Shown here: in pieces, positions 24,482 to 35,865 of the stretch
Layout: each line of letters opens with the position of its first letter
Position numbering within the stretch: the first letter of the stretch is position 1
Assembly (NCBI RefSeq): GCF_036373705.1
Contig: NC_089863.1
Location: 8,531,857 to 8,595,856, forward strand
DNA from: Amia ocellicauda
Lineage: Eukaryota > Chordata > Actinopteri > Amiiformes > Amiidae
Direction: 5' to 3'
DNA: 64,000 nucleotides
Program-made: the position numbers and the translations under genes
The notes under the pieces: model-generated
What the model was told of the DNA's origin: nothing
Seen by the model: only the letters and a program-made list of their open reading frames with translations
Databases searched by the model: none

Positions 24482-27400
24482 TCTTAGGAGACTCCCTTAT
24501 CCAGGTAAGTTACAGTTGACACAATACACATTTGAAAGCTTTACAAAAGTGCAGTAATACAATCAGAACAAAATACCATAAATATACTGAACATAAATAT
24601 AAATTCAACATTTTCTAAGATGTTACTGAGTCACAGTTCAGGAAATCCTGGGCTTTGTGGTGACACTTGGTCTGCAGATGTGAGGCCAGTTTGACGTTCT
24701 GCCAAATTCTCTAAAACAATGTTTGAGGCAGCTTATGGTAGAGAAATAAACATTAAATTGTCTGGCAGCAGCTCTGGTGGACATTCCTGCAATCAGCATG
24801 ACAATCACACACTCTCTCAACACTGGCAACATCTGTGGCATTGTGTTGTGTGACACAACTGCACCTTTCAGAGCGGCCTTTTATTGTCCCCAGCACAAGG
24901 TGCACCTGTGAATTGATCAAGCTGTTTAAACAGCTTCTTGATATGACACACCTGTCAGGTGGATGGATGATCTTGGCAAAGGAGAAATGCTCACTAACAG
25001 GGATGTAAACAAATCTATGTACAACATTTTAGACAAATAAGCTTTTTGTGCATATGGAGAATGTTTTATCCAAGGCGACTGATAATATGACCCCTTTATA
25101 CAGCTTTGTTTAACTTATTTGTATTGCTAATTTATTTTAGAACATGAAGTTACCTACTCTGAAGTTCAGACTGCTGGACAGAATTCCTCACAGTCACCCA
25201 TAGTACCAGGTAAGAGATGTTTGAAGCTAATTTCCCTTTGGGTGTAAAATATCATGTGCTTTAACACAATATTGCTTTTAATCGTATTTTTGTGAAATAT
25301 TTACATGAATTAGTAAACTGACATTATTTGTCCCAACTTATACATCTCTTACAGACAATACTGCCCCTAAGACAGCTGAGGGTCAAGCTGCCTCCAGACC
25401 TTATCTGACAATATTGCTTGCAGTCCTGTGCTGCTTATTGGCAGCGATAATTATTGCACTTGCTGTATCGCGTAAGTATCTGTAAATGTGACTTTACACA
25501 TAGTGCTTAGAAAGCACTTTGCAATAGCTCTGAAGTTCAAAATGAAGAACTAAAGGCTGGTATATTTAGAATTAATTCACAATGTTCCTTTTGAAAGAAA
25601 CACAGATGTACAAATGTTTTGGTTGCAAACACGGTTGATCCAACACTTTAACAAAGAACATTTTTAGATTACATTGTAAATTTACATTGTAAAGGAAAAC
25701 ACAAATGTTGATATATTTAGGATATATTTTATCACCTTTGCGAATCTGTCTTATTAATTTCCATTGTTGTTTTTTTGTTGTTGTTCTGATTGAAGTTTTG
25801 TATATTGCAGTAGACTAGCGACTTCCTGTGGAATAGCATACACATTTATTGATCATTAAATCAATAAATATTACACTTCTAGTCCTTAGCTTCTAAATGA
25901 AAAAAATAAATAGTGTGTTTTTCAACTAAGTTCACAGAAGCCACAAAGACTATGGCAAGCCAAATTATCATTTAGAGATATCTCTAAATGCATTTAAAGA
26001 TATCTTCAAATATTTAAAGATATCTATAAATTATTTAAAGATATCTTCAAATCATTTAGAGATATCTTCAAATCATTTAGAGATATCTAAATGTACTTTT
26101 AAATGAGATATCTTTAAATGATTTGAAGATATCTTTAAATAATTTATAGATATCTTTAAATATTTGCCATACAAAGACAAGACTAATGCGGAAGAGATTT
26201 CACAACTTAAGGAAAATGACAAAGTGCTATTGCAACAGAGTATTTCACTAATTCAAGATAAGAAACATTGCAATACTATGCAGCGATATATATAAAAAAT
26301 GCAGCGCATTTTACGTGTTGCTCAGTGTAAATATTCATTCCAGGATCCATTTTTCTACTAATTGTTTTAGGATTAAGTCCTGGACAGAATCAAAACTTTT
26401 ATACACCCAATAAACAAAGATAAAGTAATCTAAATTAACACTGTGTTGTATTTATATTTTGCATGTGGTGGGTGGGTCAATGTTTAGAAAAGTTTTATGG
26501 AAACTTTAACCTTTTCATTTTCATTCCATATTGATATTTTAACAGCTAACAGAAGTGCAGAGGAATGCAGACAACACAGTGTGTCTTGCAACGCATCTCT
26601 AAATGAAGAAAAACAAAATGTGACGACATGCACTGAGAAACTACAACATGGTAAGCCCTGTGGCACCTGGGAGAAAACTAAATTTCTGCTGTATAAACTG
26701 CAGTTTAAATTCAATGTCCAGAGGAGGGGAAAAAAAGTGAAGATGCAGTAATGTAAAGTGTTTATACAACACGTGTAAACAAATTATATCACCTTTTCAG
26801 TTTTTCTCTTTTCACACCACTCCATCTACCTCTCTAGATCAAACTAATGAAATGAAATGTAATTAATTATGACCCTGACTAGGTTATTAACATGGTTTCG
26901 TGTTTGAATTATTTACAAGCTTTTACAGAAGATCTGCAGATGCTTCACTAAATGCCCCAGCAGGATTTGTTTTTCTAAAGCCATGCTAGTTTTGAAGAAG
27001 TGTAAATATTTCTGCATGATTTCAAACAAGAGGTCACAGCTTTGTGAGCTGCTTAAACAATCAATTCTAATGTGATATTTAGTGTCATTAATGTTGCCAC
27101 ACATTGTGCAGATCTCCCAATCACTTGAATCTTCTGATATGCAAATGTATCAAAACGATTTATCACCAAATATTTATACATTAATACAATTTAAATATAC
27201 TTCATGAGAATTAAACTGATGAAGAGACACCTCTCTGTCTCTGAAACTGCAGGAATTACTGGATATTTCTGTCAGAAGCCTTGGGTGCCATTTCATAACA
27301 GATGTTACTTCTTCTCAACTGATGAGATGAACTGGACCAGCAGTCGTGATAACTGTTCATCAATGCAAGGACACCTTGTCATCATAGAGACTGCAGAGGA

Positions 27401-28992
27401 GCAGGTACTACCTAATATTTTTTCCCTCTTTTTGTAGTAGATGACAAGAAGGCTCTGATCTTTCAAACACTATTACTAAAATTATAATAATAATAAGTGT
27501 TTTATTGATGATACTATTCACAATATTACATTGTCCAGTCATATGTTAGCTGGTCTCCATCTCAATTCAGATTCAAATCCCTTAGGACTTGGTCTTGATT
27601 CAGACTTGGTCTTGGACTAGGATAGTCCTGGTCTTGTTCTTGACTTGAGCTCAGATAAGGTGATCTCGACTCCCATGGGAAACCCAATACTCTTCCAGTA
27701 TAAACATAGGTAACAGAGATTTTAGTCATTTTGTTTGTCTCTCCGCTGTGCCTGATGTTTTCATTGACTCGTATCATCATAGTGACTGTACTGAACTTGT
27801 CTTTGTTTTAAATCTGTCAAACTACTTGTTCTGAAGTTCACAATGCTGTTGATTTATTGATTGATCATAAATAAAATAACAAAATAAATCGCCCAGACCG
27901 GGTCTTCTGTAGTGGGCAATATGAAGCAGCGGAGTGAGGTGAAGGCAGGGCCAGATATCCTACAGAAGAAGGGCAGAGAGAATGAGAGAGGGGTGAGGAG
28001 AGACCAGGGTTGGGCAAAGGTGGAGTGAGTTTGTGTATTTAGTGAGTTCTAGATAAGCAATTCATACTTTAAATAAACATGTTTATTATTTTGTAATGGT
28101 GTTAAGTCTAGTTTAGTTTCTCTCTTTGCATTTAGAAATTTATTGAACACCATGTATCTAGACCTAGTTGGATTGGACTCACGGATCTGAAGGAGAAAGG
28201 AGACTGGCGCTGGGTAGATGACACGGTATTAGGCAATCTGAGGTAAGAAGTACGATTATTTAGAATTCTAACTACGATTATTATGAATTCTGAATCTTTC
28301 TTGTTGATTTACAAAATGTAAATATTTCCATTTAATCTAGATGCAATTCCAGTTTCAACAACGTCTACAATAATTAACAATTAAAATGTATTTTTTGCCT
28401 GGCGTACTTCTCACATTCATGCATAAATCAATGTATAGACATTCATGTGATGAACTGGATGGTCCTGAGGTAAAATATTTATGTCTCTTCATCAGTACAC
28501 AATGACGTGTTTGATTCAAATATTGTATTTGTATTTTAAAAAACTCTTATAAAACATATAACTTTTCAGTTACATATAAAAATAAAATGACATTATGATA
28601 AGAGTTTCACAGATAGTCTATACAGTTTGGGACAAGCTTCCCTGCCTGGTTGTTGAATCTGCGCCCTGGAATCAGATAACATTGACTGGGTGTTATTTAA
28701 AAATTACCGAGTCATTTGCTACCAAATATGCATGATGGGTTAATTGGCCACTTGCGTGTAAAAGTTGTGTTCTTATACTCTCATTACTATTTTAATGCAT
28801 AGTATTATTACTTATCTTTTCAGCTACTGGAGTGAGAAACAGCCTGATAACTATAAGAAACCTGATACTTCTGAGGTGGAGCACTGTGCAGTGATGAGAG
28901 AAATCAATGGTTTAAATAACTGGAATGATGTATTATGTTCAAACAGGAGGACGAGGGTGTGTGAGAAGGAAGCTGAGAACCTGGAGACATAG
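23939..28992 (+). CDS. ITIM-bearing type II C-type-lectin-like receptor, copy 2
   Basis: Exons are 23939-24011, 25141-25209, 25355-25471, 26546-26650 (stalk), 27253-27404, 28136-28242 and 28824-28992. All borders are AG/GT, phases agree, and no internal stop is seen, giving a predicted 263 aa. The tail motifs are ILYAQV and VTYSEV, both ITIM-like. The membrane segment is [20 protein letters not shown]. The lectin domain has WIGLTD, KQPDN, EHC and NWNDVLC, so the Ca2+-binding QPD and WND elements are kept. This is the cleanest of the three copies. The optional coiled-coil exon upstream of the stalk has lost its donor (AG|AT). The role is as for copy 1: a probable inhibitory surface lectin receptor with unknown ligand. 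Confidence 0.88.
24428..24510. repeat. (TTA)n plus L2/V-SINE-type tail, intron 1 copy 2
   Basis: This has the same position and structure as 4318-4425 in copy 1, including the decayed tail 'cttatccaggtaagttacag'. It is a shared ancestral insertion. Confidence 0.7.
24585..25055. mobile_element. Old Tc1 relic in intron 1, copy 2
   Basis: It begins TACTGAACATAAATATAAAT and ends near 'ttttagacaaataagctttt'. It is paralogous to the relics in copies 1 and 3. Confidence 0.65.
25951..26170. mobile_element. Palindromic MITE with 8-bp target duplication
   Basis: This 220-bp element (TATGGCAA at the left, TTTGCCAT at the right) is built almost entirely of inverted and iterated 'tttaaagatatcttcaaa' words. 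An exact ACAAAGAC duplication flanks it (25943-25950, 26171-26178). Copy 3 shows the empty site at 39951-39960 (AGAAAGAC directly before AAGACT). The 8-bp duplication fits a hAT-type MITE. Confidence 0.85.
26195..26257 (+). pseudogene. Coiled-coil stalk exon of copy 2, donor lost
   Basis: The frame reads ISQLKENDKVLLQQSISLIQ and is the match of the usable exon at 39975-40031 in copy 3. Its donor reads AG|ATAAG instead of AG|GTAAG, so it should be skipped. The MITE sits just upstream, in the acceptor region. Confidence 0.6.
27440..28020. repeat. Intron insertion shared by copies 2 and 3
   Basis: The stretch includes 'cctgatgttttcattgac', 'aataaatcgcccaga' and 'gggcaatatgaagcagc'. It lies between lectin exons 1 and 2 of copy 2, and in copy 3 at about 41930-42300. 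Copy 1 has an uninterrupted short intron at the same place (10637-10810). Confidence 0.7.
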
Positions 28993-29100
28993 TCTCATTA
29001 AAGGAGAATGAAACACCTGTACCCAGGGCCTTGGTGTAACTATTACAGCACTCATGGCTTCATTGCTATTTCATTTTTTTATATATATCTCTTTAATATA

Positions 29101-29106
29101 AATAAA
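29101..29106 (+). terminator. Poly(A) signal of receptor copy 2
   Basis: AATAAA lies 109 bp after the stop codon, in the 3' UTR block conserved with copy 1. Confidence 0.6.
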
Positions 29107-29289
29107 TATTAGATGTTGTACATAGTCTATACGCAGACAGCTTATTAGGATTGTAATGATCACCCGGTGAAGAAAATGTCAGTGCTGTAGTGCTGTGTGC
29201 ATCACACACCTGTGTGAGTGGCAGGGCACTGTGTAATCAATTAATTAGACCAGCATTGTGGGTGATTAAATGTGGTTCTCGACTGTCTG

Positions 29290-30024
29290 AATTGGGTGGT
29301 CTGTAGCCAGATGGTCTGTAACTGTAATAAGATTACTTGTCTTAATAATGAATAATTCGAGTAATATTAGTTACTTTCCCTATAAAATGAACAAGAGATT
29401 TCTCACTATACATTCATCTAAATGATGTGGTGTTGATTGGAAGACGTATTTAATTATGTGCACCATTTCTAAAACACAAAAGCGGTCCGCACAGAATTGC
29501 ACTGTCTCTGCAGCAGCACTCGGACTGTTTGGTAATTAATAGCACAGCCTCCCGGTATTGAGAACAGAAACCCATGCCTTGTGCGCATGCGTGTTTGTGT
29601 ACGTGCTGCTGTCGTCAGACGCACAGAGCTGAACTGTAAGGTGGGCGTTATGATGAAACGCAGGCTGTATTTGAAACCGCATACTACCGATACTACACAT
29701 ACTACATACCAACACTTAAACATTACTGAACTGTTGGTATGTAGAATGAATAGAATGGGTAGAATGTGGTTTCGAACCCCACTCCTTCTCCGGGCAAGCC
29801 ACGCCCACAAACTATTCAAAACGCTGGCATTGGTCGTTGGAGTAACTGTCAATCATTTTGTATGCAGCCAATCACTTTTCAGGACATTCAAGTCACTTTT
29901 TTTTTTTAACACAGCCAATCACTTGCAGAAGACACTTGTCAGTCTTTTCATGCGGCCAATTAATTAATTAATTAATTATACCCGTCTCTCCTAAACTGTG
30001 TGTATCCTTTCAACTTGTATTCAT
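29290..30024. other. Intergenic, small palindrome, no gene seen
   Basis: A hairpin-forming pair ('tttgaaaccgcatactacc' near 29669 and 'gtagaatgtggtttcgaa' near 29760) marks a short MITE. An (ATTA)n run is at 29957-29978. No gene is supported. Confidence 0.35.
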
Positions 30025-30025
30025 T

Positions 30026-30066
30026 GGGTTAGGGTTAGGGTTAGGGTTAGGGTTAGGGTTAGGGTT
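30026..30066. repeat. Interstitial telomeric repeat, ~7 x GGGTTA
   Basis: Nearly seven perfect vertebrate telomere units (TTAGGG)n lie far from any visible chromosome end. The block abuts the truncated LINE fragment at 30067 with no spacer. Confidence 0.92.
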
Positions 30067-30240
30067 TCTGTATGCCATGTTTCTGTCACTCCTAAAACAT
30101 CATAGTCACATGCCAGCACTGTGGCTTCTAGACTTAACATATTGTTCCTTATACTCCTGGCATTGAGATACAAACATTTCAGGAGCAGTTTCCCTTTGTT
30201 TTCTTTTATTAGTAGAACATCTCCCAATATCAGAGCTCCC
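30067..30240 (-). pseudogene. CR1-type LINE endonuclease fragment
   Basis: On the minus strand the frame reads YLNARSIRNNMLSLEATVLA, then DYDVLGVTETWHTE. This is the N-terminal start of a non-LTR apurinic endonuclease domain (NARS and TETW motifs). It then runs directly into the telomeric repeats. Sequence to about 30420 may be its 5' part. Confidence 0.7.
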
Positions 30241-30960
30241 TGCCACCCTGGTCCCTAGTTTAAAAGATTCTCAATTAATCTGCACATGCTCTCAGAATGC
30301 ATTAGCCCCCTTCTGTTTTGATGTAGACTGTCCTGTTTTTTTGTTTAGCTCCCATCTACCCCAGAGGAACTCCAGCCCCTCACTGCCACCCCCACCCCCA
30401 CCTTTTGGAGTGTCCTCAGATGAGATAACCAGAGCTAGCTAGGGTTACCATAAGCAATTATCAGTGGATCAGTAACTTTAGCTAATGGGTTAAAAGGGGT
30501 TTCTTAATATACAGTGTTAAATATGCATTCCAGTGACTTTGGGGGTTGTGTACCCATTCTGTCCATTTAGGCATTTTCTTTGTTTTTCTATATTGACCCT
30601 ATTTTTTTCACTAATGCCATTCCCTCTTGCACTGAACAAATGCTCAGGGATGGAGAAGTTGTCTATTGTGTTAATGACAATAAGGTATCACTGTATATTG
30701 TGTTAATGTCAAATTGTCACTAACAAATGGTAGCAATAAATGATATATTTTTACTGGATTTGTATGAATTGCCAAGTAATCCTTGTAATTTGCTTCAAAC
30801 TTATCTTACAAACTGAGTTTTTAAAAGCCATTTTTACAAAAACATCTGTCCTGGGGAGCTTGCCCCTGGACTCCCCTAGCAGATGTTGCCCCCTCCATAA
30901 TAATCATGGCCCTCTTATGCCCCCCCATTTCCAAAATCCTAGAATCGCCTCTCCATTCAG

Positions 30961-31545
30961 GTAACAAAAATGTCCACTATAATTATGCCATGGAAGGAAT
31001 AGAACTGGAAGAAGTAACACATGAGAGACCTAGTCTATGTGGACACTTCACTGTCCCCATCCAAACAATGTGGGGAAGCAATAAAAAAGGCAAACAGGAT
31101 GTTAGGGTATATTGTCAAAAGTGTAGAATTTAAACAAGGGCAGTGATGTTCAGACTGTACAATGCACTAGTTAGAGCTCATCTGGATACTGTGGACAGTT
31201 CTGGGCTCCACACTTCAAGAAAGATATCGCTGCTCTAGAGGAAGTTCAGAGGAGAGCAACCAGACTTATTGCAGGTCTGAAGGGAATGTCCTACTGAGAG
31301 ACTGAGGGAACTGAACCTTTATTGGGCTTCAAGGCATTCAAGACGGATAACAGGAGACACTTCCTCACACAGAGAGTTGTCACAATCTGGAACAGACTCC
31401 CCAGCGATGTGATTGAAGCCGAAAATTTGGGAACATTCAAAAATAGACTGGATAGGATCCTTGGATCACTTAGTTATTAATGGACACCAAATGAGCACGA
31501 TAGATCGAATGGGCTCCTCTCGATTGTAAACTGTCTTATGTTCTA
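30961..31545 (+). mobile_element. CR1-type LINE 3' end
   Basis: The readable pieces are typical of the reverse transcriptase C-terminus: [14 protein letters not shown], later the FKTDNRRHFLTQRVVTIWNR-like block in broken frames, and a terminal LDRILGSLSY-like tail. It is followed by 'gagcacgatagatcgaatggg'. It is 5' truncated and full of stops. The same family is at 44966-45700 and 51935-52090, both in inverse orientation. Confidence 0.7.
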
Positions 31546-32808
31546 ACTCTTTATTGTGTTATTAAAGATCCATATTAACAGGACCTCTATGAATACTAAA
31601 TAACACAACACACCAGACATTACAGTTAAATCCTATTGTAATACGAAATATCTACAGTGCAGGTGTGTATGAGCTCATAGCTTAGACATTTTGTATGGGT
31701 GCAGGTAGGGCCCTGTGTATATATCTGGCCATTCAAATAAATGTATTTGTTTAAAAAAGGATGAGACTGCTGTCCCTCCAAAGGTGACGTCAGAAAAACT
31801 GTTAAACAACTTTTGAACACTGTTTATGATACTGGCAAATTATCATAGATTTGTCATTGTGAAGAAAGCAAGAAAACCTTTATTAGGTCGTTTATACAAG
31901 TATATACATTTTCCCTGTGTTGATTTTAATAATATCATTGTGATGATATGATTGTCTTCGTTAAAACAAATACAAATAATATCAGCTATTATCAGTGATT
32001 TTCAGACATAACCGCTGGTGGACATTCCCACATGGATTCCCCTGTCATCCAATCAATTGCTTTCACTTATCCCCCTAACCCAGGGAACCGGCTATAAAAG
32101 CCTGGGAGTCCCCTTTCACAGAGCAGAAGAAACTTATTGTTGCAGGTAAGTCGCCAAGTCACCAAGTCGTCGCAGACCAAAGACTCCTCTGGATTACAAA
32201 TCGTTGAAGAGAAACTGGACTGGACCAGTGGATCCAGTGCAGAAGTAACCGACAGCGAGCAGAAGGCTGGGACTGGAAACCAAGGTTATGTATGCACTAT
32301 GGAGCTTAATGAACAATGTGTGAACACCGTTGCAAGACACGGCTTTTATTACAGGAATGATGATCCTGTCTGGTTGCCCTTGATCGGAATTAGGACATTG
32401 AGTGTTTTTCCCTCTGCCGGAGAGACGGGTCATTGCGGCATCAGGGGTTGCTGCAGTAGCCGCATCTGAGGGAGAGAGACCGCTATTCGTAGATTTTTGC
32501 ACATAGACTTCCCTTATTCTGTATTGTTGCACAATTACTTGTTTACATGATTGTTTGCACAATACTTCCTTTAATCTCTTGTTTCTAGGATTTCCAAACT
32601 TGTCTTTGCAGGTACAATTAGCAAAGGCGAATGTATACGACGGCGGTTTGCGCTCACCTGCAAAGGCAGTGCGTGGCGCCATCTGTGGGAAGACCTCGGA
32701 AGATTTAGTGAGATTAGGATTATAGTGAATTTTTAGCTATATGTTAGCATTTGTTTCTATTTTTCTCATTATTGATTCGGTTAGGATTTTTAGATGCTCA
32801 GATATATT

Positions 32809-32848
<40 letters not shown>

Positions 32849-34440
32849 TTGTCCTTACCGTACTCATCCGTGTGGTGGTGCCATGGGGGTCCGTCGAGCC
32901 TGCTCGGGGAGAGAAATCTAATTGGGTGTGAGGAGCTCTTCACTGGGGGGGGGACAAAAGTGGCGTAGTCTGGTTTGGGTGTTCACCCCTAGCACCCATC
33001 GGTGGTGACCAACAAAATAATGTAAATGCTCTTATTTCTCCAGCACCCCCGTTGCAAACTACTGTAGCTTTGAGAAGCGCCCCTACTCCATAGTTTCAAG
33101 ACATTTCTTAAAATTTTTTTTTTTTAACTGTTGAGTTGCCTGTTTGATCTTATCCGTTTCGACTGTTTGACTGATAGCGCTATTGGGTATGAGAACAGTG
33201 CATTATAAATTCAATTGATTTATTGGCTAATTATATTTTTGTAATTGAGGAGTTAAAGAAATGCACACCAGCGCAAGAAACTGGAAAGGTTGTGTACTTT
33301 GATGTTTTAACGGATCCAATGTGACCTGTCCTTGACGGATAACTTCTGGGATGACGGACTGAAATTATCCAGTGGCAACTATACACTGACATTAACACGC
33401 ATTGGGAAACGTAATGAACAACTAAGCTTATTTAATTAGTAAAGTCCTCAGCAATAGCACAATATCGTTTTATACACCGTCATTGTGTGGTAGACATTCA
33501 AATAGCCGCATCAGTGAGTGACAAGCTGGTTTACGTCAATCGAATGGTAATTGGATTAAAAAAATCGGATGAGTGGATTCTGATCTTGATCTGCTTCATA
33601 CAGCGCCTTTTCATGATCTGGATCCAGTGAGCCGGGATCCGATCCTGTTTTCTGATCCTGTTCGTACAACCGACCTCTGACGGGAAAAGACTTCTAAATC
33701 TGCATATGGTTCAATATTTGTACCCAAAATCTAACTGGATTACGGATTACTATCCGGAATATTTTAGTTACAGTGCTGTATTTTGGGAAGGGGTGCAGGT
33801 AATCTGAGCTTGGTGCATCATGTGCCAAGGCAGAAAAATTAGCCGCTGTCTTTGACACGTTTCTAGAAATATATTTTACAGTTATGGTTACGTAGGTATA
33901 GACAATCCTTGGTCCTTGCTGATCGTGTCCTTTGGTGTCCTCTGGTGTCCTCTATGGTACAATGTGTGGTGACTGACTGCTGCGTGGTCACCTGCTGCAA
34001 CTCCTGCGCCTGGTGCCAGATGGCAACCAGAGTTGAAACGTCACAAGCAGCCCCTGATTATCAGCGCCCCCCAAGCCATGCCAATGGATCCATGCCATGC
34101 TCTTCTCAGGGGGGGTTACCCACCTGTTCAAATTCAATACGGGTCCCCTGGACTCAACAATACCAGGCCAGAGAGGGCCACACAGCGCAAAAGTCAATAT
34201 CAACAAAGATGTTCCCATTGACATAAAAATGAAGTAGTGCCTAATCAAATTCATAAACGTGTAGGATTGTTTGGGGGAGAAGGAACGTCAATCACAGAAT
34301 CCGTACATATATTTTATGAATCCCTATTATTTTTTACTAGGGAACTTTAAATTCAAAATTATATTAAGGTATGCTTACATAGTCCATGTGGAACAAACAT
34401 TTTATTAAAATATAGAAATGTATGATTTGTGTATATAACT
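31546..34440. other. Intergenic, orphan promoter-like site
   Basis: No protein-coding gene is recognised. The notable contents are the CCAAT/TATA/splice-donor cluster at 32049-32146, (GT)n at 32812-32843, and a GC-richer stretch at 33900-34200 whose frames on both strands look incidental. Confidence 0.35.
32049..32146 (+). promoter_or_regulatory. Candidate TATA promoter with first splice donor
   Basis: CCAAT (32049-32053), TATAAAAG (32093-32100) and an exon-like stretch ending TTGCAG|GTAAGT (donor at 32146) are spaced as in a pol II promoter with a short first exon. No matching coding exon follows. It may be the promoter of a solo LTR or other retroelement, or of a non-coding transcript. Confidence 0.35.
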
Positions 34441-34441
34441 A

Positions 34442-35258
34442 ACACACACGTTTGGGGTCAGTTCGAAAATTTCCTTTTTTTTTTCAAAGAAAAGCAAATT
34501 TTTTGTCCATTTTTAAATTTGTGTTAATCCTCTGTTTGAGTTAATTTTACATTTGTAATAATTATTTTTTCACTTGGTTATAATGGATACCAAACGAGCA
34601 GGACGGGTAAACTTTCTTATGTCCTTAATTAATATCGCGGAAGAGCCCGGTACCATGTGAAACAAAAACACTCCAGATTTCGACTTTAAATCTCGACATT
34701 TAAACTTGTAAATTCGGGTTTATCATGAGACAATCTTTTTTTTTTTTTTCTTGCCATGGAGCCAGTTTCCTCCTACAACAGGACAATGACCCAAAGCACA
34801 GCTCCAAACTATGCAAGAACTATTTAGGGAAGATGCAGTCAGCTGGTATTCTGTCTATAATGGAGTAGCCAGCACAGTCACCGGATCTAAACCCTATTGA
34901 GCTGTTGTGGGAGCAACTTGACCAAATGCTATGTAAGAAGTGCTCATCAAGTTTATCCAATTTGTGGGAGGTGCTTCAGGAAGCATGGGGTGAAATCACT
35001 ACAGATGACCTCAACAAATTGACAACTAGAATGCCAAAGGTCTGCAAGGCTGTAATTGCTGCAAAGGAAGGATTCATTGACGACAGCAAAGTTTGAAGGA
35101 CACAATTATTATTTCAATTAAAAATCATTATTTCTAATCTTGTCAATGACTATATTTCCTATTCATGTCCCTGTATTTCATATTCAAACTAATTTCATGT
35201 AGGTTTTCATGGAAAATAAGTAAATTTCAAAGTGACCCCAAACTTTTGAACGGTAGTG
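34442..35258 (+). mobile_element. Tc1/mariner element, internally deleted, DD38E type
   Basis: The termini are inverted relatives: 'cgtttggggtcagttcg' at the left, and at the right 'agtgaccccaaacttttg' ending 'cggtagtg' before TA (35259-35260). A frame near 34773-35095 keeps QQDNDPKHSSKL and [14 protein letters not shown], the second Asp and the Glu of the catalytic triad. There are 38 residues between them and one in-frame TAG. It ends IDDSKV. The first half of the transposase is missing. Confidence 0.75.
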
Positions 35259-35519
35259 TAAATTTACATGGCCAATATATTTTCAACATATAAAGTACAT
35301 ATTTGTATTACAGACACAAAACTGGATAAATCAGATCCCATATAGTTCAAATATACAAAAAGGAAACGATTTGCCATAATTCTATACTGTGTTTAAAAAA
35401 TGTCTGTTTAATATGCAAATGTAATTTTATGATAGGGAGAGAAATCTAATTGATTAATTTGGTTTCAACATTTTGTTTAATATTTTATTATTAATAATAA
35501 AGCATGTCTCCTGCTGCTA

Positions 35520-35865
35520 TTGTAGTCCTGTGACCTACAACTCTCAACGTTTTACTGTCAGTAGGTTTTTATTTTTCTCCGATCAGAGACAACAAATACT
35601 AATAAAATGCCATCAGGAAACTGTTTGATTTTAGCTTAATTCAGTTTTCATAGTTGAAGTAAGCCTTTGGGCTAGTATTGTGTACAAAAAGTAGGTATTT
35701 AAAGTTATAATTCGAGGTTACAAATTGTGGCAAACCGAAGTTGTATGCAATTTACATCACAGAACTTCCTCAAAACTGACAAGTTAGTTGTGGGGAAACA
35801 ACTGTCAGACAAAGCTAATCTTAAACCGCTTCTCCAGTGCGGTTGACACAGTTCAATGCAAGAAA
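35520..35865 (+). promoter_or_regulatory. Conserved 5' block of receptor copy 3
   Basis: This is homologous to the copy 1 and 2 upstream blocks from 'gtgacctacaactct' onward. GAACTTCCTC is at 35762-35771, about 95 bp before the ATG. Confidence 0.5.

Noticed and set aside
29765..29795. tRNA-Leu-like 3' end ('tttcgaaccccactcc')
   Set aside because: No matching 5' half, anticodon arm or acceptor pairing is present, and the stretch forms part of a small palindrome.
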